Shown here in pieces: positions 12,109 through 24,000 of a stretch of 64,000 bases of DNA. Positions within the stretch are counted from its first letter, which is position 1. The number at the start of each line of letters is the position of its first letter. Source of the DNA: Zoroaster sp. YZ-2022 (taxonomy: Eukaryota; Echinodermata; Asteroidea; Forcipulatida; Zoroasteridae); contig CM055828.1 of NCBI GenBank assembly GCA_029582265.1, positions 11,200,942-11,264,941 of the forward strand. Reading direction: 5' to 3'. A model generated the notes under the pieces. That model was given only the letters and a program-made list of their open reading frames with translations. It was not told where the DNA came from and made no database searches. The position numbers and the translations under genes are program-made.

Positions 12109-12291
12109 GGTGTAAACCGAGGACACCGTTTGACATTCTGTTGTTCCCCTCTTTGTTTCCCTTGTGTTGTTGGACTTTAACTTTTTGAGGCTTCTCCCAT
12201 TAGATTTGTACACGAAACATACCGACCAGACACCGTGCGCAAAACCGAGGACATATATTGTTCCTTTTGTTATATGTCCTCGGTTTACACT
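12109..12291. mobile_element. 183 bp MITE in a CA/TG microsatellite, left arm
   Basis: The ends are GGTGTAAACCGAGGACA and its complement. An extra inverted copy of the terminal word forms a hairpin at about 12243-12287 (AAACCGAGGACATAT stem). It sits beside a CA run at 12300-12335. The third copy of this region, near 63870, has only the microsatellite, which is the expected empty site. Confidence 0.72.
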
Positions 12292-12299
12292 ATAAACAC

Positions 12300-12335
12300 G
12301 TACACACACGTACACACACACACACACACACACAT
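12300..12335. repeat. CA microsatellite
   Basis: A run of CACACA broken by CGTA. The mirrored TG run is at 48385-48411. Confidence 0.9.
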
Positions 12336-12339
12336 TTAC

Positions 12340-13815
12340 AATAATTGTACCACTGAGATTTATGTGGATTTACCCGCTTGGGGCTTGTGTTTTAGATTGC
12401 TTAGGCTGTTGAACAGACTCTACTGATACCAGCCATTGCATCTAATTCCAATTACTCGGCATACTTCGAGGAGAGCTAAAAATACAAAATATAAATAAAT
12501 GTTCAAATGATTCGTGTGAAAAATAAATTCTGAATGGGGAAAAGCCAACATGTATTACTCCAGTAGAGAGAATGCCCTTCTACTAATATTTATTGTCCAA
12601 CTACACAACACACCATGTGTTTATGTTTAAATTTCCACCAAAACTCATATTAACTCATCCCTCTGCAGCTTTTTCTTCATTTTATTAGTTTTCTTTTTTA
12701 TGCAGGGTCTTTCATCTTTTTTATGTTATAGACCTGACCTTTCTTTAAAGCATAGAGGGGACAGACTTTTATGCTTAATAATAACAAAACAACAAATGTA
12801 ACCTAGCTCAGAAAACAGGTGCCCTATGACAAATTTTGTGGGTACACCAGTAGCAGACTAATCAAGTAAGCATCTCTTTAGGTTGAGTTAGGGATGAGCT
12901 TCTTCATGCTGACTTTGAAGAACATGCAGAATTGGTACAGAAGAGACAACACACGACACATGTATATATTTACATGGATTTGAATACATATACATGTATA
13001 CTCGTACATACATGTAGGCGAGTTACGACGCTCGCTTTGACTTGGACTGCATGGCACAGTTTTTTAAACTTTTTCTGGACAATAATATCCGTGCTCAGTC
13101 ATTATCCTTAGTTTAAATGCAAACTTAAATCATGTAGGTCCAATTGCAAAACAGCAAGGATAGTAGTGACTCAGTATAGTTTTTAGCGAAATAGATGCAG
13201 TACAACAGTGCTTTCGTCCGTCAAATCACGAACCTCCATTGGATTGTGCATGCACACTAGTTATGTTACGATAGGCCTTCTACTTTACAAACGCACATTC
13301 AGGCCAATAAACCTCTAAATAATGTCTACTTCACCTCTTAATAATGCAATTATATTTTCTCTCTTTCTCGGTAACCCATTTTATTTTCTTGTATTTTGCT
13401 TTTGGGGTTAATAAGAACAGGCAAAATTCCTCAGCATGTTTTCATGTAAACGAGAATTAAATGGCCGCCGCTGAAAATGTTTTGCTTGTGATAAATGTCA
13501 CGTGATCACTGGGATACGCAATGTGATTGGAGAATTGCCTCGACAGATTGCCTCAAAGTAGAAAGCCAGCTAGTATAGTCTACTCCATTGCCACTGGATT
13601 GCATGAAATGCCATAGGGCAAATCTCTCCGAAAGCAATCTCATTGCCAGCAACTTTTATTGCCTGAAAATTGCCCGAAGTGCCCCTTGTGACACAGGCCT
13701 TACGTTGTAGGCCAATATTAAACTCCGTATATTGCTGTGTGTACGTATTCTGTGCACGCGCGATATGTTCTATTCATACATAGGGCCAGTAATTCAGCTG
13801 CAGTATGTGTTGACT
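12340..13815. other. spacer shared by three copies, no gene recognised
   Basis: No coding signal. The sequence matches, inverted, 46950-48370 and 61710-63830. It includes a short block of diverged TTGCC / GGCAAT words at about 13530-13690. Confidence 0.6.
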
Positions 13816-14150
13816 TAACCTTCCCGGTTTCGACCGGAAGAAAAGGTCGAGATTGAGGGGTCACGTCTGAAAACGAAATGTGACATAGTTCAAGATCTTT
13901 AAAGATAATAACAAGATTGTGAAAATATCTTCCTGGTTCATGAGATATGATTTTTAATTTAGAATTTCAACTCAACTCCGGTTTCGACCGGAGGAGAGAG
14001 GTCGAGATTAGAGTCACGTCTAAAAACGAAAAATCACATTAATTCAACATCTTTCAGAGGATGCAAAGATTGTGAAAATATCTTTGTGGGTTCATGAGAT
14101 ATGCATTTTGAAATAGAAATTTTGATTTAGCGGCGTAATTCGACACCTGA
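13816..14150. repeat. tandem repeat of about 155 bp carrying tetraloop hairpins
   Basis: Two direct units, each starting with CCGGTTTCGACCGG and continuing GGTCGAGATT, CACGTCT, AAAACGAAA, and GATTGTGAAAATATCTT then TTCATGAGATATG. The core folds as an inverted repeat around TTCG. Mirror copies lie at about 46640-46950, and a third set at about 61410-61710. Confidence 0.82.
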
Positions 14151-14323
14151 TGACGTAATCATGACGTCACAGCAACAAACGGTTTCGTTCTGCCTGATAT
14201 GTTCTCGGGTTTATGTGTTAAGTTTGGAAGGCTGTAAATGCTCAGCAAGAGGATGCGCTTTTGTTGCCGGACAGTCGCCACTGAGAAGAGTAAAAAAAAA
14301 AAAAACAGTACAAAAATAGCCAA

Positions 14324-14350
14324 ATTGTTCAGCTGCGCGTTCGAACACCT
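14324..14350. repeat. degenerate hairpin unit (GGTGTTCG family)
   Basis: AGCTGCGCGTTCGAACACCT is the reverse of the unit intact at 46435-46463. The left-arm copy has lost one half of the stem sequence. Confidence 0.7.
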
Positions 14351-14464
14351 AATAAATCATAACAAGTGTTTTGGGCATGCATGCAGCTACATACAGCATC
14401 TAGATCACGGTGTACAGTGTAATTGTATACTCTATATTAAGAAAAATACCCACTATTTAAAAAT

Positions 14465-14740
14465 ATCGTTTCGGCCATGAAGGCGAGAAAAGATACCAGA
14501 CAGGATTTTCTTACAGGATATGGATACAATGACGTAACTTGGAGGGAGAGTAAAAGGGGGGCGTGGCTTATTACTGAGTTCAGGCCATGTCTCGAAAGAG
14601 CGACTTTGGAGTTAGGGAAGAAAAATTTGTTGTGTGCTCATTACTCTATTATCTATAGAGGTATGTTGCAATCCAAATATCAGCAAAATCTGAGTTTGGG
14701 TCACTGCCAACCTCTAGGTATGAGTTGACATAGAATGACC
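14465..14740 (+). repeat. dispersed repeat C, copy 2
   Basis: Same block order as the minus strand of 6865-7140: GGGAGAGTAAAAGGGGGGCG, then TGTGTGCTCATTACTC and GGTATGTTGCAA. The two copies are inverted relative to each other within one arm. No protein family was recognised in the frame 14477-14728. Confidence 0.7.
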
Positions 14741-15354
14741 TAGTATGTTGTAACCCTGTAAAAATTATTCAGATCAGGGAAGACAATTTGAGTTCTAATT
14801 TAATTTCATCATCTCTATAGATATACAACATCAATAAATTTTGCACACAGAATACTACCACCAAAGGAATGCTCAATGGTTTTTCTTCTTTTTATCTTAC
14901 GTTTGGTAGAGAACCATGCTTGTCATTAGATGAAGGACTCTGGCATTAGAAACATACGATTGGGTTATCTTATACCAACGGAGAATGCAATAAATATATC
15001 TACTTGTAAGATCTAAAAATCAACATCAGCAAAATAAGAATAAGCGGAATAGATTTGTGATCGTAAAGCAAATCCGAACGTCTTTAAGATCGGAGATCAT
15101 ATTTTTCTCTCATGGCAAGTAACCATGGCAGTGGGGGGTCGGAATAAGATCCAATATAATTATCTTACAAGGTAAATATAAGATTTATCACAATGTAAGT
15201 TTTATGTAAGCTGCGATATATTTCAGCGCATTCCAGTAGGATACGTTTTCGTGTTGATATGCAAGTATGTGGTGAAAGCTCATTTCCAACTTCAGCGTTA
15301 CAGCCAACACATCAATTTACGAGCATTTTGTATTGCCAGGAAATTAGTTGTTCG

Positions 15355-15428
15355 TGTCCATTGTCCTTTGTCCTTGCTCCCTTGCCGTTGTCCCTTGTCC
15401 CTTTGTCCTTTGTCCCTTGTCCCTTGGT
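15355..15428. repeat. TGTCCCT-type minisatellite
   Basis: Repeats of TTGTCCCTTGTCC / TTTGTCC with a period of 6-7 bases. Overlapping open frames are Leu/Pro/Ser/Cys-rich repeat translations. The mirror copy is at 45408-45482. Confidence 0.9.
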
Positions 15429-15480
15429 GTCACGAGTTTGTGCATCTCTTGAAGAGGAACGAACTGTAAGGAACTACCGA

Positions 15481-15944
15481 GGAAAGAATGTCATATCAGA
15501 CCGCCACTTTTTAAGGGTTTTATTATTATTTTGCAACCACTCAACCATGCAGTTAAACATGATTCTATCGATTTTAGGGGTACAGAAAGCGAAAACTAAC
15601 CACTTTTTATGATGGTTTTCGGACTTTTTCCTTCAAAAATAAATCATCCCCTTCAGAAAATAGAAGGATCCTATTATAGTTGCAGCACTGCAGCATGGCG
15701 TACAATCGACCGTGTTTGAGTCACTCATGGCTGAGTTGACAGCGATCAGACTGACTTGTGACTGAGGAAGTCATCGTATACCAAAAATACCTGATTTTCA
15801 TGAAATAAATATCCTGGAATAATTTGCAGTATATGTCCATCATCATCCATATGTTCTCCACCTTACTAGGTAGGTAAGATTACATCATTGGTTATATTGA
15901 ATACGAACAAGTGGCGGTCATATTACGACATTCTACCCAAAGCG
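15481..15944. mobile_element. possible 460 bp inverted-repeat element
   Basis: GAATGTCATATCAGACCGCC at the left end and the near-complement AAGTGGCGGTCATATTACGA at the right end form imperfect inverted repeats of about 30 bp. A third copy of the motif, AAGTGGCGGTTGGGGTTCGA, lies at 17432. No coding capacity. The mirror copy is at about 44905-45362. Confidence 0.5.
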
Positions 15945-15977
15945 GACACCAAGTTTGCTTTTTAACAGCATGTATTT

Positions 15978-16245
15978 GGTGCTTTTAACAATGTTGATGT
16001 ATTGCACCCTTTAAGGGGATTATTAGACCAATTCCTCAATTTGTCTCCTGTATAAATTTACTACAGTTGCACACATAAAATTGAATATTCAGTAAATACT
16101 GACATTAGAGACATATAAAATAATCATGTACCGGATTTATATCCAAACTATTTACGTGTTTATAGAAATTAGAGATATTAGGCAATATTGGGAAAAATGC
16201 CTATTCATCTTGTACTTTCTGTCAAATGTGCAAATGTTCTTTATT
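15978..16245. repeat. dispersed repeat A, inner left copy
   Basis: A direct repeat of 132-395, diverged by substitutions and indels. It keeps GGGGATTATTAGACCAATTC and CATCTTGTACTTTCTGTCAA. Confidence 0.8.
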
Positions 16246-16337
16246 CATACAGTAATTTCATTACAGATCGATTGGTTCTTATGAGCAGCCCTTTAAGCCA
16301 ACGAATTCTGTAATAACATAAAGAGTTGTATATTCTA

Positions 16338-17206
16338 ATGCCCCGTTCCACTATCACGATTCGCGCCACGATTGAAATCGTGGTCTTAATCGTCGGGTAA
16401 TCATCGGTGATCCTATCAGATCTTATCAGATCTTGATATCATTCAGGTAGCAATCGTGTTGATCGTGTAAACATACGGACGGTTCAAAATTTTCACGATC
16501 AACACGATTAATTTTAATCGTGATCATCGCATGAGATCGTATTGGATCGTAAACAAGCGCGACAGATCGTATCTAATAGTAAGCTGAACCGTGCAGTGAC
16601 GGGGATCAACCTTGACAAGACAAACACCGTTGTCATCATCTCTCAACCCTGCTATCATCAATGATTGTGGGTTGTAGTCTTACCTGTAGGTTCAAGAAAA
16701 AGAATGGTCCATGGTCAGTCGGCTGTATATGCCCCGCCGGGTTCAATCGTGGTTTAAATCGTTATCATCCATCCCGATCGTGAAAGACATCGTCACCATA
16801 ATCGTATCTGATCGCAAAAGAGCGCATCGGTTCGTGATGATCGTATCGGAACGTATCCGAACGTATTCGGGTACGTATTGATCGTCCAGTAATCGGGACC
16901 CCGATCGTGACGATCGTGTCAGATCGAAACCCAAATCGTGGACTCAATCGGACAATCCTATCGGAACGTATTCGATCGTATCTGAACGGGAGCCCAGATC
17001 GTGACAGATCGTGTCATCTGAAATTGACCAATCGTGCTCATATCGCATCCAAGCGCACCAAATCGTACCAGAACGTATCGACTCCTCGCATCAACCTCGC
17101 ATCCAAACGCGTGAAATTTCAGAAAAGGAAACAAAATTCCACGATCAGATGAATGGTCAATCGTGCATGTTCGTAACGGATCGCACGACAGTGGAAACCT
17201 AGCATA
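16338..17206. mobile_element. 0.87 kb GATC-word-rich inverted-repeat element, left arm
   Basis: Both ends have ATGC..GTTCC(C)ACT(A/G)TC as imperfect terminal inverted repeats. The interior is packed with CGATC, GATCGT, ATCGTG and CGTATC(G/C)GA words, almost never more than about 20 bases apart. Short open frames on both strands are Arg/Asp/Ser-rich echoes of these words and not proteins. It is best described as a non-autonomous DNA transposon with many internal short repeats. Confidence 0.7.
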
Positions 17207-17209
17207 AGC

Positions 17210-18160
17210 AAGGTGTAGCAACAAGAAGAGAAGAAAATAATGTAGAATACAACTGCTACTTTTTCTGTCTAAATATGACAAAATATGACAGATGACACAC
17301 TTAAGGAGAGGGAAGTGAGTAGTGAGGTTGGAAACGAAATTTTGGGGTATTGTGAGCAATGAATACATGCAACCCAGTGAGATGTTGCAAGTTTTGTTCG
17401 TCCAACAATACGATATTTAGACATTGTGTACAAGTGGCGGTTGGGGTTCGACATTCTTTCTTTCCAAAGTGAATAATCTACAAGGTATAAAATAAGAAAT
17501 GAATAATCTGGAGCAAGTGTTACAAATAGTTGAATCTCGGAATAACGAAGATTTTCATGCATAAAACATATTGTAGATATTTGCAATAGACAGATATTTG
17601 TACAGATAACTTATTTTTTTGTTTTCCAAGAAGATCTTTGTCAGTTGTGTACCTACACATTGGTTACAATAAGTACACTTATACTTAAATCATTTATCAA
17701 TATATACAAAATAAGAAATAAAGTTGAAACAATATTTTGTTTTTGATTATCCCCTGTATAATCGTGGGGAGGGGGCACACAACATTTCAAAGTTCTGTTA
17801 CATTTGTGTCAACCAAGTTGTGTAGTGGGATCCCATGGATGTCCAAATGTTTGAAACCCCATGCACAGGGAAACTATGCGCAGTTAATAAAATCGTTGAA
17901 ATGTTCGATAAATACCAAAACACATGGTAATTTGACTTTTTAATTTTTTGATTATTTTATGTTGATATCATTATTGAACGAAAAAATTTCCCGTTTCCTA
18001 TGCCCATTCAAATCTGTATAATAAATAATTGATAAGGCTTCACCTTTTTTTAAATTCCGATATTCGTTTTATAAATTCCTTATACTCTAAATATTCGGCT
18101 AAAACCACACCGAACCGAATAAACCAATATACAGCAATCCGCAGATATAGTCGATCCTTC
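17210..18160. other. intronic or intergenic AT-rich sequence
   Basis: No recognised domain. If the discoidin gene continues upstream, part of this is intron. A motif copy (AAGTGGCGG) lies at 17432. Confidence 0.5.
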
Positions 18161-18172
18161 TATTTGTTACAG

Positions 18173-18362
18173 GTGCCTGGTGTGTGCCAGAGATCAGAAC
18201 CAGTGGATTCATGTGGGACCTGCAAGAGTCAGTTACAGTCAATCACTGGCATCATCACACAAGGGTATCCCAGTGGCCCGATTGGACATAATATAAAATA
18301 AAGTGCTAATGACAACGAGACTATTTGATCTACGTGACTGGAGCCACGTAATATCATTGACG
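18173..18362 (+). pseudogene. F5/8 type C domain exon A, damaged left-arm copy
   Basis: Bounded by an acceptor (TTTGTTACAG) and a donor (GTAAGG), as in the right arm, but 190 bp long instead of 194. Several indels break the frame that is open at 42477-42670. Remaining recognisable residues include DQNQW and TGIITQG read in different frames. The damage may be consensus error and not evolution, because the neighbouring left-arm sequence is also poor. Confidence 0.75.
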
Positions 18363-18369
18363 GTAAGGT

Positions 18370-19490
18370 CCTATCAAGATGACATACTTGCAATTGTTGT
18401 CATATTTACCCGAATCAATATACGTTATAGTAAAATGAGACCCATGGTTATTATTCACATAGTGTTACGTTAAATGTGTACCAATTATGATAGACATGGC
18501 ATAGTTCTTACGCAATACAAAATATCAAGTCTTGAATAAATGTATGTTTCGCACCTGAAATCATTATTAATGTAAAAATCTCAAACAAAACAAAGTGAAC
18601 AAAAGTTAACATATTGTAGGATCAGCCACATGATTTCAAATTTTCCGTTATATTATTGTTTCTAGTCCAGTCGGCGCCTTTTTGAAATGTCTTTCAGATT
18701 ACAGTATGCCCTTACAAATGTTTTGGTATTATGTTTTGAAAGGGAACATGACCAATGTCAATATGTCCAATATTTATTCCTGTTATTATAAATTGTCATG
18801 ATTTTATTATTCAGAGTTTGGGCTGATGTTGCAGCAGATCAAATCAGTTTCCCCTGAATAATCCAACGCTTCAACAGTCAACAACACCCCACGTTCGCGT
18901 AACCATTGAGAAATAATTTGCAAAACTACTGAGACAGTTTTTGGTACATGTTGATCCAAACCCTCGTCTTGAAACCCTACGTGAAAATTAAGAAATAAAC
19001 CCCTCTTATAACATCATAGCATATATTCGTTAAACAATTAAATTTTACTTATTAATAGATATTTGATACTACCGCCCCCCTTCGTGAGTAAGGTTATGTA
19101 CATAATATCAATAGGCAGGGTTTTTACATCTCAATTTCGCGACCGGAAAGCCCCTTGACTTCGAAGTGATATTTTGTGTGTACTACCCTATGAACGCGAT
19201 TAAATACTTTTTATTCATAATCTATTTTCACTTGACTAGAAGTGCCTACTAATAATTCTTATTATAATCATGAAAATACAAGTTTAATTGTTATGCCCAC
19301 TGGATATCGAGAGAAAGAAGATGATTTATCAATGAGAAGTAATCTTTATTTATTTATTTTAAAAATCTGTTATTTTAAGTTATATAACTGAAATATATTT
19401 CCTCTTGTTGATGAACCAATATCATAAATTATATTTTGTTCAGTGCCGATGCCGATTGCATCTTTCACATACTGTCTTCTTTAAGTATGC
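18370..19490. other. intron-like sequence of the discoidin gene, left arm
   Basis: AT-rich, with no open frame or repeat recognised. It lies between exon A and the MITE carrying a LINE tail. Confidence 0.5.
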
Positions 19491-19493
19491 AGA

Positions 19494-20080
19494 ATCGTCC
19501 CTTTAATTTGCCATCGTGACCAATCCCGAATTAAGTTGGCGTAGTGACCAACAATGGTATTGGTACCTACAAATTTTACACAAAAATAGCCAGTTAGAGT
19601 ATTCGCCGAATGCTGCTCTATCTCCAAAACTATAAGGGAATACATGCATGTGAATTAGATACAATGGTGGGTCTCTTCCTGAATGTACCAATGGGTTGCT
19701 ATACAAGAGGTCGTCTTCAGCTTTATTCATCTCGGGTTTCCTGACCTGGCTGTGTATTCCATCGTATTCCGATCCAGCATCAGCGTCCTCAGCTCAGTCA
19801 AGTTTCGTTGCTGTGCGTCCTTCTTCAGCTTTCAAATATGAAAGTTCCCCCTGCCCTGCTCACTCTATCGAGGGGTTTCCGCACAGTCCCAAGGGCCAAA
19901 TAGTTCTGGTGATGCACAGCGCCATTTTGGCAACCTCATCCCCTGCTCCGTGACCTTGTCAGGATACCCAGGCAGGGCGCCGTTACAGAGCTGGACGTTA
20001 AGTACCGCTGATCTTCCCAACTGTTGTGGGAAACTTAAAATTGAAACAATCGGATTGGTCACTATGGCAAATTAGGACGA
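19494..20080. mobile_element. MITE carrying a LINE 3' fragment, left arm
   Basis: The inverted ends are CGTCCC..AATTTGCCATCGTGA and the complement at 20053-20080. The LINE-derived middle is on the minus strand and badly degraded here (PNVQLC..GALP in pieces). See the better copy at 40746-41332. Confidence 0.65.
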
Positions 20081-20749
20081 AAGTTAAGACAATGTGCTCA
20101 GTTAAGCAAGGGAGGATCCAAAAATCAGGTTTATGGATTCTGTTTTACAAAATATCTTTGTTAAGCCATTTAAGAATACGTATTTTAATTGAAAACAAAC
20201 TATATAACCAAATAAAACCGAAAGTGTGTTTAGGAAAAATGTATCTACCAAATGTGTCTCTGATATATTCAGCATGAAGAAAATTTACTTTTGAAACGTA
20301 ATCCAACACAGCAATTTCAGCTTAAATTGCACACCGTTGCTTGATCTGAGAAAGAAATTTGTGGATGTTTGTTCACCTTTAAAGACAGTTCTTTCAAAAG
20401 CTATTTACTCGTATTAAATTGTGTGTAGTTAGAGTCCATTTCTAAGCGAATAAAATTACCAGTTTAGCAAAATTTCTAAAAAATTAAAATTTGTTTGAAA
20501 ATGAATAAAACGACCAAACATTCTGAACCACGTGCAAAACTGACATTAATGCTTATTTTCCGACAAGTGGTGGGTGGTGATCACCCAGGAGGCCACCTTG
20601 TACTGTCACATAATGGGGACACGATACCCCCACAAGTTTCTCTTGTTTCCGTGTACCTGATGTAAGAGAAATTCTAAAGAAAAGGACAATAGAGGATTAA
20701 TAGGTACCCTAACAAACCTGAGCGGTTGTACAGTGGTGTGTGTGCGTGT

Positions 20750-23700
20750 GTGTTTTTGGGGGGGGGCACGGGAACTTCGTTCCTTTTTTTTGATTCAGAT
20801 TTATATTTCAAAATAAAAAAGGTTACCCATACACAATCCCCGACATAGGTCTACACAAGGTAAACTGCAGTTGGGTTCAAACAAGAACCGAAAAAATGTA
20901 AAATAACAATCAATATATGCCTAAAGGAAAAATTTAACAAACTTCCCGTTTTACAATTTGGTAAGTTTTTTCCCCCATATATACATTATAACTATTATTG
21001 AAACAGAACTTTAAAAGGGCGTTATATCCCAAAAAACCCTTTTGTTGAAAGTCATTTCTGAGATCCTTTTCTTTTCTTCTTCTTTAAAACATTTGGGCCA
21101 CATTTTAATCTTTGAATATTGAACGTTTTGGCCCTTAGCGTCATGTCCATATTATTTCACTTTTCCATTATGATTTTAAAACAACCCTTTCCCCTTAATC
21201 ATGTTATCATTTGGGAAAATTTTTGTCTTTTAGAAAACTTAACATGTTTTTCCCCAAACGTTGGTTTTTTAATTGTTTCCCCATTTGCAAACAAGTAAAT
21301 TTTTTTCCCTCTGGTGATGCCCATCTTTAAACAATTTATTTTCTGGAAATTTTTGTGCTTTATCAAAATGAATTGTTTCCTTTTAAAAAGGAAATGATCA
21401 AGTTCAAAAGAAAATAAATTAAAAAATTCCAAATAAAACATCGATTTACCATTCTCAGTAACCTGTCTGGTCTGTAATCCCCGGAACCGCTGTCCAGCTG
21501 TTTTCATCGTTACCTGTAATTACATTGTTCTTTCATTATTAAGGCACTTATGAGCCTCACCCTCTAACACAATAAATTCCTTTAAAAAATACTATCATGT
21601 AATCTTATTGGGAATATTACCTCAGCAAACATATCTAGGAAGATTGTATCATCATCAGCTTTAAACCAAATAAGTTTTTTTATTAAAATCAACCATTTGG
21701 TTTATATTTGAATTAAATGCTATACCGTATATTTAACCCTTTTTCATAAAATGGTTTTTTTTTTGATTGTAAATCGTATGAATAATTTTTTTATATACAG
21801 TATTTATTCCAAAAATTTTTTGCTTTTGGACAATTCAACCCATAGATCATGGATTTGTTTTAAAAATAATAAAATTATCAATTAATATTTCCCATCGCAT
21901 TGATCAATTTAATAAAAAATAAATTTTCAATTTTTTAAAGGGAGATAGTTTGAAAAATTTTACCCATTAATTGATTTCACATTCGGGGGCCAAAAAAAAA
22001 CACTTTTTTAAAAATCATATACCCTTTATTTAAAATTTTATTTCACAAAAAAATTTAAAATAAAAAAAAAACAAAGTGACATTTTTCCGAAAGTGCGGGT
22101 CATTTATTTTTTAAAAACAAAGAATTTCCATGTGTCCCTTTCGTTGTTTGTTTCAGTTTGGGGGAAAACGGGCAAAAAAACCCGAACTTTTACTTTTCCG
22201 CCTCTGCAGACAATTCCAGATAAACCCCTCCCTGGTTGGAAGACATGTATGGGTTTTTAACACGGATGAAGGTAATTTTCCTTTTGTTTTTCCCGTATGA
22301 GAGAATGACAACACCCACAAACTGTGATTGATTTTTCAAACTTTATGGGATGGGGGGACCCTATTTATGGTGAAGAGACACTTTGTCAAATTTCCCCCCC
22401 TTTGTGCAATTTTTTTTTTTTGTACTATACGTAATATGTAAAAAACGTTAACATTCCCCCCCAATGCGTTTAAAAAAACAAAACCCAAAAAAGCTTCCCC
22501 ATATTGACGTGATTTCCCCAGGGCGATATTTCCCCGCCCTATTTGGGTTCTTTTTTTTTCGTTGAAAAAATTATTTTTTAACCCAAAAAGGGTCCAAAAA
22601 ACAGGCGATGTCCTCCTATATTTTTGAAAAAGGACGGTAAATGACAAAACCCCTCCCAAAAATTATCATCCACTAACAGAGTTTTCCCGAGCGCATATTT
22701 TCCAAAATTTAAAATGTTTTGTTTTTTAAATTTTTTAATTTATTTACAGACAACCTTTTTCTTTTTTTCCCCAAAAGTGCTCATTCCATAAGATGTGACC
22801 AATGACATCCATGTTTACAAAAAATTGGCCCTAGGGGAAAAATGTACCTGGTCGGACAATAAACCATCAAATCTATAATTTTTAAATGTCAATAGACCAA
22901 TTGTAAATTTGATTTGTTTTTTTAAAAAACACCCAAAAACATCTCCCAAATTTTTTCATCTGAAAATTTAAATATTCTTTATGACTGTGGAGAATTACAA
23001 ACTCTCATAAAATAAAAGTTTACCCCTGTATTTTTCCTTCTCAAAAGTCATAAGTGTAAACAAATCCCCGGGCCCATACATGTATACTCAGTAATTCATT
23101 TCGGGGTTTTTAAAAGAGGTTAATACAAGCTGATAATTCCCGATATTTTACGTTAAACAATTTAAAAAAATCGGGGATTTTGGGAGGTGTCAGTTTGAGG
23201 CAGATGGAGAGGTTTTAGTTCAATTCCGGGAAGGGGTCCCCCCCCATCCAAAAATTCCCGGGGGAACTCATATTTGGGAGACATTCAACGTAATGATCGT
23301 GTATTTTTATGAAATTGTTGATATGTAAATTAGGGGTAACATTATTATTCTGTTTTTTTCTGCACAAAAAATAACTTTTCCTGAGCTCCTGAGCGATCAC
23401 AGCGACAGTGAAGGGAAAGGGCGGGGTTTCCCAAAAACAGTTCAAATTATATAATAAAGTCAATTATACGTATATAAAATCAATTCTAATTTGTGTTTTC
23501 CGTCCCTTTCGTCATAATCCCACACAAAAATTTTACTTTGACGAATCACGTCAACGGACGGGGAAAAAAAATAAAAATTTCCGGGTATCAAATCTATTGA
23601 TTATAAATCGTATAATTTGAGGGTTTTTGTAAAAACACTAAAAATATGTTTACATATGATAATATTTTGGGCCCTTTTTGGGGCAAAACATGGGGAAATA

Positions 23701-24000
23701 TAATGAAGTGGGGGAAAACAGTGGGGGGATTTATTGTGATGAGGATTGGGGGGAAAGTCCTTTTGAATCCTTTATCAAACCCTTTACCGCTAAATCTTTT
23801 TGGATTTTTTTCGGGATATTTAATTGTTTAATTATTTGTTTTAATTCTAAAATCATTTGGGGAATTGTAATTGTTAGTATTGTCTCTCACGTTTGTTGGG
23901 AGACAATTGGGTTCGATTGGGTGGGAGGATGGGATCTTTAGCGAAGATTCACACAGGTGTTCATTTTGGAAGAACACAGGGCACTAGACATCAGATTTGC
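20750..24000. other. left-arm stretch with low-quality-like sequence
   Basis: Compared with its mirror at about 36420-39950, this stretch is full of expanded homopolymers (runs of C, G, A, T) and substitutions to the neighbouring base. Example: in exon B the right arm has GGGCAACACGGACG and the left has GGGGGAAAACGGGC. This is typical of poor base calling, so open frames here (such as 21199-21507 and 22336-22659, both minus) should not be trusted. Confidence 0.7.
22157..22271 (+). pseudogene. F5/8 type C domain exon B, damaged left-arm copy
   Basis: The acceptor TTTGTTTCAG and donor GGTAATT correspond to the right-arm exon at 38325-38460, but this copy is about 20 bases shorter and has no continuous frame. 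It lies inside the low-quality stretch. Confidence 0.7.

Noticed and set aside
12073..12426. Cys/Val- and His/Thr-rich frames around 12.1-12.4 kb
   Set aside because: Translations of CA/TG microsatellite and MITE sequence.
22336..22659. 107-codon minus frame in the inner left arm
   Set aside because: Lies in the low-quality stretch and is not open in the mirrored copy.
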